A stretch of 6,826 nucleotides of DNA. Origin: an uncultured Atopobium sp. Its GTDB lineage: Bacteria > Actinomycetota > Coriobacteriia > Coriobacteriales > Atopobiaceae. The position numbers were made by a program, and so were the translations under genes. Shown here piece by piece: positions 1-6,399 of this stretch. The stretch covers positions 1 to 6,826 of the forward strand of contig CAMQEO010000062.1 in NCBI GenBank assembly GCA_946999785.1, written 5' to 3'. How positions within the stretch are numbered: position 1 is the stretch's first letter; each line of letters begins with the position of its first letter. The notes under the pieces were generated by a model. The model saw only the letters and a list, made by a program, of their open reading frames with translations, was not told the DNA's origin and did no database searches.

Positions 1-246
1 AATCAACCTCCATACACACATCATAAAATACTGTATCGCATATTGCAACACAATTGCACGAATGGGATTTTCGACTGTCATACACGCTTTGCGTGCTCGC
101 ATTCCTGCATCAGATAGCACAATCAAGTGCCATGATGGTGGGGAAGACCCGCCTATTTTTTTTGTTTGAGCTTGAACATAAAATATCAGATAAAGGGAAG
201 AAAATGAATTTACACCAAAGTTAAGACTTGACCGTCTAAACCTCAT
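1..246 (-). other. Open reading frame running off the left edge; unrecognised, possibly not a gene
   Basis: A minus-strand frame stays open for 82 codons from an ATG at 246, inside the last codons of the ABC-F gene, to the window edge. The ATG has no convincing SD. Later in-frame ATGs at about 95 and 74 are alternatives. The translation has no motif I recognise; its last third (after the Met at 74) is moderately hydrophobic. On the other strand, one frame is open from the edge to a TAG at 115-117 and another to a TGA at 167-169; neither gives a recognisable protein. Because the terminator at 137-163 points rightward, a plus-strand gene tail is at least as likely as a minus-strand gene. I can only say that something may be cut off by the edge. 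Confidence 0.15.
137..163 (+). terminator. Rho-independent terminator, rightward
   Basis: GGTGGG at 137-142 pairs with CCCGCC at 148-153: six pairs, one of them G-T, around the five-base loop GAAGA. TA and then eight T residues (156-163) follow directly. On the minus strand the tract would be A residues upstream of the stem, so it works for plus-strand transcription only. It therefore probably ends a plus-strand gene lying mostly left of the window. It does not serve the ABC-F gene, for which I see no clear terminator after 236. Confidence 0.6.
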
Positions 247-1675
247 TTTCCTCATTATATTGCTGCAAATTACCTTCAAAACTAGTAATCTTTTCATTCT
301 CGATAAGTAACAAAGAATCCGCTACATTGTTGATAAAGGACGCATCATGCGTCACGAAAAGCAAGGGTCTGTCGTAGCCTTGAAGCAGCTCTTCTAAGGC
401 TTCTATGGCACGAATATCTAAAAAGTTAGTTGGCTCATCCATCACCAAATAATTAAAGTTACCTGTTAGAAGCTTCGCCAATTTCACCTTGGCTTTTTCA
501 CCATCACTAAGCACATTCACTTGCTTGAACACATCATTTGTTTTGAAACCTAGACGAGCCAAGATGATTCTCGTCATTGACTGGTCATAGATTGAATAAG
601 GTAATACATTGTCTAGAATCGTTTTTGTATAGTCGAGTGTTTCTCCTAGCTGACTATAGTAACCAATTCGTAAATTCGGATGCGTCCACGTTTCACCGTT
701 AAGAATCATGTTGAGCAAAGTGGTTTTCCCTGAACCGTTGTCACCTAATAAGGCAACTTTATTTGTATTGTCTATCGTAAAATTGACATTCTTAAAAATC
801 ACCTTGCTATCAAAGCTCTTATTGAGATTTTCTGCCCTGATGAGTACCTTGGAATGAATTTTTTCTCGCTCGTCCATATTGAGCTTGATGGCTGCATTTT
901 GATATGGCTTACTCTTCACCTCTAGTTGATTTACTCTTTCTAAAGTGGCTTTTACCTGTTTGTCGAGCTTCTTCTTATTTTGTTGCCCACCCATTTTATG
1001 CAGCCTAGCTTCTGAGTTACCCATCCTTTTGGGTGTGGTTTTTACTTTTGCTGACTGCTGTTTTATTGCATTTGCAACCTGTAAAAGACGCTTCTTTTCT
1101 TTTACATAACTCGCATATTCCCTCTCAGCACACTTATACTTCTTTTCTCTTTCGCATAGGTAAAAAGAATAATCACCGCTATAAACCTCAATTTTCCCAT
1201 TGACCAATTCGAAAATTTTCGTACAGGTTTGATTAATAAAATCTCGATCATGGGAGACAAGAATAAAACCCTTATTGCGAGCATGGAGCCGCTTAGCTAA
1301 TAGCTCTCTTTGCTTAATGTCTAAATGTGATGTAGGCTCGTCAATAAGCAAAAATGCTTTATTATCAACTAAAAGGTGTTCCAGTTTCAATCTTTGCCGC
1401 TCGCCTGGACTACTACAATTCTGCTGAAAACGACGCTGATATATAAAACCGAGTTCATCTTCTAAATTGTTGAGCAAATAACTAATCTCGTCGTTCATTT
1501 GAACTCGGCCCGTGTAGTCAGTATCAAGACTTGAAAGTATGCGTAAAAAGGTGGTTTTGCCTGTGCCGTTATCACCAATTAAACCAACCTTGTCACAAGC
1601 ACCAATAGATAGATGATCAATCGCAAATAAAGTTCTTGCACCTACAACTTTTGTTAAATCATCAATACGTATCAT
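236..1675 (-). CDS. ABC-F ATPase of the antibiotic-resistance (ribosomal protection) type
   Basis: This 479-residue protein has two ABC ATPase domains and no membrane segment, so it is a cytosolic ABC-F protein. Domain 1 has Walker A at G34-T41, a variant signature SSPGE at 88-92, Walker B ending in DE at 112-113, and H142. Domain 2 has Walker A at G311-T318, LSDGE at 389-393, DE at 413-414, and H443. Between them lies a charged, helical linker (about 175-257) whose tip contains PKRMGNSEARLHK (215-227). Resistance ABC-Fs of the Msr/Vga/Lsa kind use this linker to reach the E-site side of the peptidyl-transferase centre and release macrolides, lincosamides, streptogramins or pleuromutilins. 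The length fits that group (about 480-520). Drug specificity cannot be read from sequence, so no symbol is given. The ATG is supported by AAGGAGGA ending 3 nt upstream. The gene is AT-richer than its neighbours, suggesting transfer. A housekeeping ABC-F is less likely given the compact domain 1 and the leader region. Confidence 0.9.
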   Translation of the reverse strand: MIRIDDLTKVVGARTLFAIDHLSIGACDKVGLIGDNGTGKTTFLRILSSLDTDYTGRVQMNDEISYLLNNLEDELGFIYQRRFQQNCSSPGERQRLKLEHLLVDNKAFLLIDEPTSHLDIKQRELLAKRLHARNKGFILVSHDRDFINQTCTKIFELVNGKIEVYSGDYSFYLCEREKKYKCAEREYASYVKEKKRLLQVANAIKQQSAKVKTTPKRMGNSEARLHKMGGQQNKKKLDKQVKATLERVNQLEVKSKPYQNAAIKLNMDEREKIHSKVLIRAENLNKSFDSKVIFKNVNFTIDNTNKVALLGDNGSGKTTLLNMILNGETWTHPNLRIGYYSQLGETLDYTKTILDNVLPYSIYDQSMTRIILARLGFKTNDVFKQVNVLSDGEKAKVKLAKLLTGNFNYLVMDEPTNFLDIRAIEALEELLQGYDRPLLFVTHDASFINNVADSLLLIENEKITSFEGNLQQYNEENEV

Positions 1676-1678
1676 AAA

Positions 1679-1686
1679 TCCTCCTT
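1679..1686 (-). promoter_or_regulatory. Ribosome binding site of the ABC-F gene
   Basis: The minus strand reads AAGGAGGA followed by TTT and the ATG at 1675. The match to the 16S anti-SD is strong and the spacing a little short. This site fixes the start and is the target of both complementary leader segments. Confidence 0.85.
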
Positions 1687-1717
1687 GAAAATACCGAGAG
1701 GATTTAACCTCTCTGCA

Positions 1718-1747
1718 TTAGTTAGAACAGGATTTATTAATTACCAT
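1718..1747 (-). CDS. Leader peptide upstream of the ABC-F gene (MVINKSCSN)
   Basis: A nine-codon ORF starts with ATG at 1747 and ends with TAA at 1720-1718, 42 nt before the ABC-F start. GGAAG at 1761-1757 lies 9 nt upstream of the ATG and can serve as its SD. The ORF lies about 25 nt downstream of the expected transcription start and contains one of the two anti-SD segments, so ribosome movement over it would change access to the main SD. Leader peptides of this size precede many inducible ribosome-resistance genes. I do not recognise this peptide as a known stalling sequence, and a chance ORF of nine codons is possible. The SD and its place in the pairing scheme are the reasons for calling it. 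Confidence 0.5.
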   Translation of the reverse strand: MVINKSCSN

Positions 1748-1777
1748 CTTTTGATACTTCCGAAAATAATTGTCACT

Positions 1778-1786
1778 ATTATACCA
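1778..1786 (-). promoter_or_regulatory. Extended -10 promoter for the leader and ABC-F gene
   Basis: The minus strand reads TGGTATAAT: a perfect -10 hexamer (1783-1778) with the TGn extension. No good -35 is found 16-18 bp upstream, as is often so for extended -10 promoters. Initiation near 1771 would give a leader of about 95 nt that includes the leader ORF and the pairing elements. Confidence 0.6.
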
Positions 1787-1849
1787 TGTACTCATATATA
1801 ACTTAGTACCTCAAGCAACTTAACTATCGTCTTACTTATTTCACAAAGC

Positions 1850-2037
1850 TGGGTGCAAAGTGGGTGCACCTTTTAACGTTAACATCTTGTGCACTCGACC
1901 CCAGAGCGTAGACATGTTTCCTTATACAGCCAAAACACGCTCAAAAACCACGAGAACCCAGCCTAAAGTCTCCGTATACTAAACCTTTTAACGATAGCCC
2001 TCGCTAAGCCTGCTACACAAAGGCAAATTTGCACCCA
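1850..2037. repeat. Short direct and inverted repeats in the gap between the ABC-F and methyltransferase genes
   Basis: TGGGTGCAAA (1850-1859) recurs inverted as TTTGCACCCA (2028-2037). Its first eight bases are repeated directly at 1861-1868. CCTTTTAACG occurs at 1869-1878 and again at 1984-1993. GCAAATTTGC (2023-2032) is a perfect palindrome. The interval has no credible ORF, no tRNA and no clear terminator for the methyltransferase. The repeats sit where base composition changes, so they may be scars of an insertion, but no integrase or transposase is visible here. Confidence 0.35.
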
Positions 2038-2042
2038 TCTAA

Positions 2043-3668
2043 TCAGCCTTTGACATCAATACCCTGAGAGCATGTGTCGTGGATGAGTGTGTTGTGCTGT
2101 GTTTTGGGCGCGTGTGGGTGCATGTGGTGAAGAATCGCTACCGATTCTGTATGAGGAGTGTGCGGAAACATGTCAACTGGTGTAATGCTTTCAACACTGT
2201 ATCCGCACCTATAAAATTCGGCTAAATCGCGAACCTGCGTTTGGGGGTTACACGAAATATAGGCTATGCACAAAGGCATAAGAGACGCGGCTGCCTTTAT
2301 AAATTCTGGCGTAGACCCTGCGCGCGGTGGATCCATAATAATTGCCTTAAAGCGCGACACGCCGTTATTTGCATGTGCAAAGTCCTGCATAAAACGAGTC
2401 GCATCTTCGCACGAGTATACACAACGTGTTTTTAAGTGATTAAGACGCCTGTTCTTTTTTGCACGCTCGATTGAATCTTCTACCTGGTCAAATCCTATAA
2501 CGACCGCGTTTTTTATTTGACTTGCCACGCAAATACCAATAGTTCCGCATCCACAATATGCGTCCATAATCCTTATGATGTGTTGATCTGCTTGTTCTTG
2601 TGTTGCCAGCTGCGCTTTTCCACGTGTGCACGCTAAGGCAGACGTATCTAAATGTTTGCCGTTAATAGGTGCGCCGTGTGACACATAATTCAAGGTATCG
2701 TTGGTGCTCTTGTCAGTATTGCAGACGCGTTTAATACCGTCAATTGCAGTTTGATACAAAATTTCGGTTTGTTCTGGATTGGTTTGGAAAAAACTTACAG
2801 GACCTATTTCAAAGGTGCATCCCAGCAGCTTGTCGTGTATTTTACCCGAGCCAAACAACACGACATTGTAGCTTCCAAGCATAGCATTAGTATTTTTTGC
2901 ATTAACGTTTTGCACAACGGTTGTAATGTGCGGATATGCCGATAAAATGTCTTGCACCAGTAACTTTTTTTGTGCAAAATTCCGCGTGCGTGTAACAATT
3001 ACAAGCATAATTTCGTTGCAACTTCTGCTAAAACGCAAAATGGCGTGGCGTAGTATTCCAATTTGTGTATTTTCGTTATACGCTTTAATGCCTAAACGAG
3101 CTGCGTCTTTTGCAATAAAATTGAGAATTTTGCGCGCGCTTGGTACTTCTGACGGGCAAAAATCACACGGAACAATATGATGTGTTCCAGGTTCAAAAAA
3201 GCCGCAGGCAATACCTGACATATGTGCGCCTGTTCGCCCCTTGCCGTTTTGTTTTGAAGTATGCGAAGCAAAAGACGCAGGAACCGGAGCAAAGGGTGTT
3301 GCTACCTTGTGCCTAAAACAGCGCGGCATGCCGCAGAGCGTCCTGTCTTTTATGCACTTCATAGGCACAATTGAGCGTAAGAGATCGGCACAGTTTTTAC
3401 CCTGCTGGGTTACGAGCGGTTCAAAAAGCCCGCGCATGTATTCATTTTTACGCATCAGCTGTTCGGAATAGGGGATATCCAGCCACTCACAACCGCAATA
3501 GCCGCGAGCGCGAGTAGCAGATGCCCGTTTGCGCGGCCCACTCTGTTTATCTGCGTTTTTGTGAGCAGCGCTTGGACGCTTTGGGCACGTTTTTCCCTTG
3601 CCTTGCGCACCTTGGTTTATGGTGTGTGATGGAGCTGTTTTCTTATGTGTTTTTGCACGTTTTTGCAT
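2043..3668 (-). CDS. RNA (uracil-5)-methyltransferase, TrmA/RlmD/RlmCD family
   Basis: The 541-residue protein carries the full catalytic set of SAM-dependent RNA m5U methyltransferases: SFFQTNPEQTE (292-300 onward), DAYCGCG for SAM binding (369-375), DPPRAG (446-451), the nucleophile C473 in SCNP, and DMFPHTPHTE ending in the general base E508. RlmD/RlmCD enzymes methylate 23S rRNA uridines; TrmA methylates tRNA U54. The exact target cannot be set from sequence. No N-terminal TRAM domain is seen; instead about 55 basic, low-complexity residues precede CGCEW (58-62), where family members have the Fe-S motif CxxxxxCxxC. C171 in DFCP fits the fourth cluster cysteine, but the first is missing and the second displaced. 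Insertions lie at about 127-152 and 315-365. The ATG at 3668 has no good SD, so the true start could lie inside the basic stretch. Stop TGA is at 2045-2043. Confidence 0.85.
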   Translation of the reverse strand: MQKRAKTHKKTAPSHTINQGAQGKGKTCPKRPSAAHKNADKQSGPRKRASATRARGYCGCEWLDIPYSEQLMRKNEYMRGLFEPLVTQQGKNCADLLRSIVPMKCIKDRTLCGMPRCFRHKVATPFAPVPASFASHTSKQNGKGRTGAHMSGIACGFFEPGTHHIVPCDFCPSEVPSARKILNFIAKDAARLGIKAYNENTQIGILRHAILRFSRSCNEIMLVIVTRTRNFAQKKLLVQDILSAYPHITTVVQNVNAKNTNAMLGSYNVVLFGSGKIHDKLLGCTFEIGPVSFFQTNPEQTEILYQTAIDGIKRVCNTDKSTNDTLNYVSHGAPINGKHLDTSALACTRGKAQLATQEQADQHIIRIMDAYCGCGTIGICVASQIKNAVVIGFDQVEDSIERAKKNRRLNHLKTRCVYSCEDATRFMQDFAHANNGVSRFKAIIMDPPRAGSTPEFIKAAASLMPLCIAYISCNPQTQVRDLAEFYRCGYSVESITPVDMFPHTPHTESVAILHHMHPHAPKTQHNTLIHDTCSQGIDVKG

Positions 3669-3841
3669 GGGTTTTTAAGCCGTCCTGTTCAGATTAGGTA
3701 CCACGAAGTATCAAAAACCTCGCTTGCTATGAAATTGTATCGTAATTTGTTCAAACGCTGGCGTGAGTTGCTTAAAAGTCTGTATCAAATTCATCTTGGA
3801 TCTTTGGGCGGTACACAACAGCTACGGGCAATTCTGCAGGC

Positions 3842-3874
3842 AGCACATAACGGCTACCCCTAGCACATAACGGC
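3842..3874. repeat. 13-bp direct repeat with 20-bp offset
   Basis: AGCACATAACGGC occurs at 3842-3854 and 3862-3874, separated by TACCCCT. The 20-bp period is not a multiple of three, so a duplication here shifts the frame and creates the TAG at 3861-3863. This is the probable lesion in the small gene called at 3729-4072. Confidence 0.7.
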
Positions 3875-4018
3875 GCTCAAATTTACCACAAACTTACCCG
3901 CGGCAACGATCTTTGCGCAAGCATTTACGCACGCTCTTTCTTGGCCGCTCATCACGCTCTATACGCTCATACCCTATATTGTGACGTTGCCCGATATGTT
4001 GATGGTGCTTGTTGTCAA

Positions 4019-4048
4019 TTTACGTATGCTAAAAGACAGTTTTATATA
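4019..4048 (+). promoter_or_regulatory. Possible promoter for the EF-G-like gene
   Basis: TTTACG (4019-4024) and TATATA (4043-4048) are 18 bp apart, a weak -35 with a fair -10. Initiation near 4055 would leave a leader of about 125 nt before the ATG. Other -10-like sites occur nearby (TATAAC at 4098-4103) without a matching -35. The rest of 3669-4181 holds only the possible pseudogene and no RNA gene that I can see. Confidence 0.2.
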
Positions 4049-4171
4049 AGTTTGGGCCTTACGCATGCTTGATAAAACCGTGTTGTTCTGCGTTGTTTAT
4101 AACAAGCGGCGCCGTGAATACAGCCAAAAGCACGCAAGGCCTCATACTCACAAACACCAATAGATGTTGCT

Positions 4172-4177
4172 AGGAGG
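4172..4177 (+). promoter_or_regulatory. Ribosome binding site that sets the EF-G-like start
   Basis: AGGAGG at 4172-4177 lies 4 nt before the ATG at 4182. An upstream in-frame ATG at 4164 would place this SD inside the coding sequence and has no SD of its own, so 4182 is preferred. Confidence 0.8.
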
Positions 4178-4181
4178 AAGT

Positions 4182-6254
4182 ATGGTACAAGAAATATCGC
4201 AGGTAAAAAACTTGGCACTTGTTGGACAAGGTGGAGTTGGCAAAACCATGCTCGCCGAAGCAGCACTTCATTTAAGTGGAAAAACTTCGCGTTTGGGCGG
4301 TCATGCCGGCACAAAACCAACACTTGACTATGATCGCGAAGAAGGTGCGCGCGGATTTTCGATTTCAACCACACTTGCCCCCATTACATGGAATTCCTCT
4401 CGTATTAACGTTCTTGACGCGCCGTGTTACCCCGATTTTGTAGGAGACGCCTACGGCGCGCTTTCCGCTGCAGAAACAGCAGTGTTTGTTATTGACGCCT
4501 CATCGGGTCCTGGTGCTATTACCACGCGTTTGTGGTACGCTGCGCAAGACCTCTCGCTTGCGCGGGCATTGTTTATAAATCGTTTGGATCGCTCGGATGC
4601 CGATTGGCAAACAGCACTTGACCGCGCACGCGAGCTCTATGGCGATCGTTTGGTTCCCGTAACTATGCCTATGGGTTCGGGCGAAAATTTTTTAGGCATT
4701 ATTGATGTTATTCACATGCGTGCGCGTTCAATTAAAGACGGCGTTATTCACGAAGACGATATTCCACAAGCGTACCAAGCTGCTGCTGATGCTGCTCGTG
4801 CGCAGCTCATAGAGTTTGTCGTAGAAATTGATGACGACCTTATGATGAAATATCTTGAAGGCGAAGCAGTTACGCAAGAAGAGCTTGAAAATCTTTTGGG
4901 TAAGGCTCTAGTGGCGCGCACGTTTGTGCCCGTATTTGCTGGAGCTTGTGTTCGCGAAGAAGGTGTTACGTCACTTCTCAATGCGATTGATGAATGGTTT
5001 CCAAGCATGAGCGATTTTGGTCGGATTCCGCTTATTAATGGCGAAGAGCTTGATATCTCGCCTGATGACACGCGCCCTGTTGCATTTGTTTTTAAATCAC
5101 TCAACGACCCACAAAATGGCCGGCTTTCTTTTGTAAAGGTTCTTGCGGGAACGATTGCGCCATCTTGTGAGCTCATATGTGCGCGTACGCGTAAAAAAGA
5201 GCGTCTTGGTCATCTGTACCATATGTGCGGAAAAGAGCTGTTCGAAGTAAAAGAAGTGGCAGCAGGCGATGTGTGTGTTGTTCCTAAATTAGATGTCCAA
5301 ACAGGGGATACCCTCTCTGTTACAGGTAAAGTAGAGGCGGCTTCGTTTAGGTTCCCCAATTCTCTGTATCGTGTTGCTATCGAACCAGATGAGCGCGGCA
5401 GTGAGGGCAAGATTTTTGCGTTTATTGAAAAAAGCGCAGCTGCAGATCCTACCTTGCATGTTGATCGCGACGAAGAAACAGGCCAAACCATTGTGTTGGC
5501 TATTGGCGAGGCTCAAGTTGCCGTTCTGCTGGATCGCTTGCAAGCGCGGACGGGCTTGCATGCACATGTTGTTGCGTTGCGTATTGCGTATCGAGAAACC
5601 ATACGCCGCGTGGCATCTGCACAGGGCAGGTACAAAAAGCAAACGGGCGGTGCTGGTCAGTATGGTGATTGCTGGCTTCGTGTAGAGCCTAATCCAGATA
5701 AGGGTTACGAGTTTATAGACGAGGTAGTAGGAGGCCATATTCCGCGCGGCTTTATACCAGCTATTGACAAAGGAGTGCAAGAGTGTTTGCACGAAGGCGT
5801 TTTAGCTGGTTATCCAATGATTGATCTTAAAGTTGCCGTATATGAAGGCTCGTATCATCCAGTAGATTCAAACGAAATGGCATTCAAAACGGCAGCGCGT
5901 CTGGCGTTCCAAAAAGCGGTTTCGCAAGCAGAGGCGGTTCTGCTTGAGCCAATGGCGCACATGCGCATTACGGTTCCCGATAGTTACGCAGGCTCGGTGA
6001 TGGGCGACATAAGTGCGTCTCGTGGACGCGTGGAAGGCATGGATGCATGTCGTGCTCAAGGATATCTAGGTAGTACCACTATCGAGGCAACAGTTCCTTA
6101 TGCCGAAGTTGTAGACTATGCAACGCGCTTGCGCTCGCTTTCTCGCGGTACAGGCGAGTATGAGCTGTCTGTTTTGGGTTATGAGCAGGTGCCTCATGAT
6201 ATTCAACAAAAACTTGCCGACGAGTATGCGCGCCGTAGGAGCGAAGGTCGTTAG
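4182..6254 (+). CDS. EF-G-like translational GTPase (FusA2/EF-G2 type)
   Basis: This 690-residue protein has the five-domain EF-G layout: G domain (about 8-280), domain II (about 296-378), domain III (about 391-468), domain IV (TGGAGQYGDC at 488-497, YHPVDSNEMAFK around H559) and domain V to about 680. EF-G drives tRNA-mRNA translocation. FusA2-type paralogues are a separate group whose role is less settled; some bind the ribosome with weak or no translocase activity. The P-loop is GQGGVGKT (15-22) and switch I keeps RGFSI (57-61). The other GTPase motifs diverge: DAPC with Tyr where EF-G has His (79-83), NRLD for NKxD (133-136), and GAC for GSA (254-256). These changes and the AHIDAGKT-lacking P-loop argue against the housekeeping fusA. 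TetM-type ribosome protection is a less likely alternative. No clear terminator follows the TAG at 6252-6254. Confidence 0.85.
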   Translation: MVQEISQVKNLALVGQGGVGKTMLAEAALHLSGKTSRLGGHAGTKPTLDYDREEGARGFSISTTLAPITWNSSRINVLDAPCYPDFVGDAYGALSAAETAVFVIDASSGPGAITTRLWYAAQDLSLARALFINRLDRSDADWQTALDRARELYGDRLVPVTMPMGSGENFLGIIDVIHMRARSIKDGVIHEDDIPQAYQAAADAARAQLIEFVVEIDDDLMMKYLEGEAVTQEELENLLGKALVARTFVPVFAGACVREEGVTSLLNAIDEWFPSMSDFGRIPLINGEELDISPDDTRPVAFVFKSLNDPQNGRLSFVKVLAGTIAPSCELICARTRKKERLGHLYHMCGKELFEVKEVAAGDVCVVPKLDVQTGDTLSVTGKVEAASFRFPNSLYRVAIEPDERGSEGKIFAFIEKSAAADPTLHVDRDEETGQTIVLAIGEAQVAVLLDRLQARTGLHAHVVALRIAYRETIRRVASAQGRYKKQTGGAGQYGDCWLRVEPNPDKGYEFIDEVVGGHIPRGFIPAIDKGVQECLHEGVLAGYPMIDLKVAVYEGSYHPVDSNEMAFKTAARLAFQKAVSQAEAVLLEPMAHMRITVPDSYAGSVMGDISASRGRVEGMDACRAQGYLGSTTIEATVPYAEVVDYATRLRSLSRGTGEYELSVLGYEQVPHDIQQKLADEYARRRSEGR

Positions 6255-6399
6255 AGCTTTTGCCAGCGTTCTACACAAGTGCACGTCATCTGTTCGCACC
6301 GTGTTTACGAGCCAACAGTATGCGGCAACAACACGAGCTGTATTTACAGGAAGTGCTACAAAGTTTGGCAGCTGTTACTTAGAACAACACGGTAAATAA
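6226..6399 (+). CDS. Small ORF overlapping the 3' end of the EF-G-like gene; doubtful
   Basis: A 57-codon frame starts at ATG 6226, overlaps the last 29 bases of the EF-G-like gene in the +1 frame and ends with TAA 6397-6399. The product is small and basic, with no motif, signal peptide or membrane segment I recognise. No SD precedes the ATG, so translation would rely on coupling. The 145 bases after 6254 have codon use not unlike the upstream gene, which is the only positive sign. It could equally be untranslated 3' sequence. Confidence 0.15.
   Translation: MRAVGAKVVRAFASVLHKCTSSVRTVFTSQQYAATTRAVFTGSATKFGSCYLEQHGK

Larger units (their letters stand above)
1673..1747 (-). promoter_or_regulatory. 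Probable translational attenuator of the ABC-F gene
   Basis: On the minus-strand RNA the SD and start form GAGGAUUUAU (1683-1674). Two upstream segments are complementary to it. UAAAUCCUC (1706-1698) pairs over 9 bp with GAGGAUUUA (1683-1675). AUAAAUCCU (1737-1729), inside the leader ORF, pairs over 9 bp with AGGAUUUAU (1682-1674). A competing hairpin, GAGAGG (1713-1708) with CCUCUC (1701-1696) around the loop UUAAAU, would occupy the first segment and free the SD. Sequestered and open states are thus mutually exclusive, as in leader-controlled macrolide and lincosamide resistance genes. A transcriptional attenuator is less likely because the hairpin lacks a clean U tract. Read by eye, without folding energies. 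Confidence 0.6.
3729..4072 (+). pseudogene. Possible broken small gene of unknown function
   Basis: An ORF from ATG 3729 (44 codons, start MKLYRNLFKRWRELL) stops at TAG 3861-3863, exactly at a 13-bp direct repeat with a 20-bp offset. Two continuations are possible. Reading on in the same frame gives 61 codons to TAA 4047-4049 that encode a hydrophobic, membrane-like tail. Removing one 20-bp repeat unit gives a 107-residue protein that ends at TGA 4070-4072, with several Cys and His residues. I recognise neither product. No clear SD precedes the ATG. The 513-bp gap between divergent genes is unusually long, which fits a decayed gene, but non-coding DNA is equally possible. Confidence 0.3.

Noticed and set aside
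82..96. CACGC-TTT-GCGTG hairpin
   Set aside because: A five-pair stem with a three-base loop and no T tract is too small to call; the terminator at 137-163 nearby is far stronger.
1850..2040. tRNA or tmRNA 3' end as an attachment site
   Set aside because: No acceptor stem, T arm or CCA-like end can be built around the GGGTGCA repeats, so no RNA gene was called.
2241..3471. Plus-strand ORFs of 64-84 codons across the methyltransferase gene
   Set aside because: They are antisense to conserved catalytic motifs on the minus strand and show no recognisable protein.
4042..4374. Minus-strand 110-codon ORF across the EF-G-like start
   Set aside because: It overlaps the P-loop region of the EF-G-like gene and its SD on the opposite strand, and has no motif of its own.
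4748..5792. Several minus-strand ORFs of 93-167 codons inside the EF-G-like gene
   Set aside because: They lie antisense to a gene with strong family motifs along its whole length, have no SD and show no domain of their own. They are shadows of its codon use.
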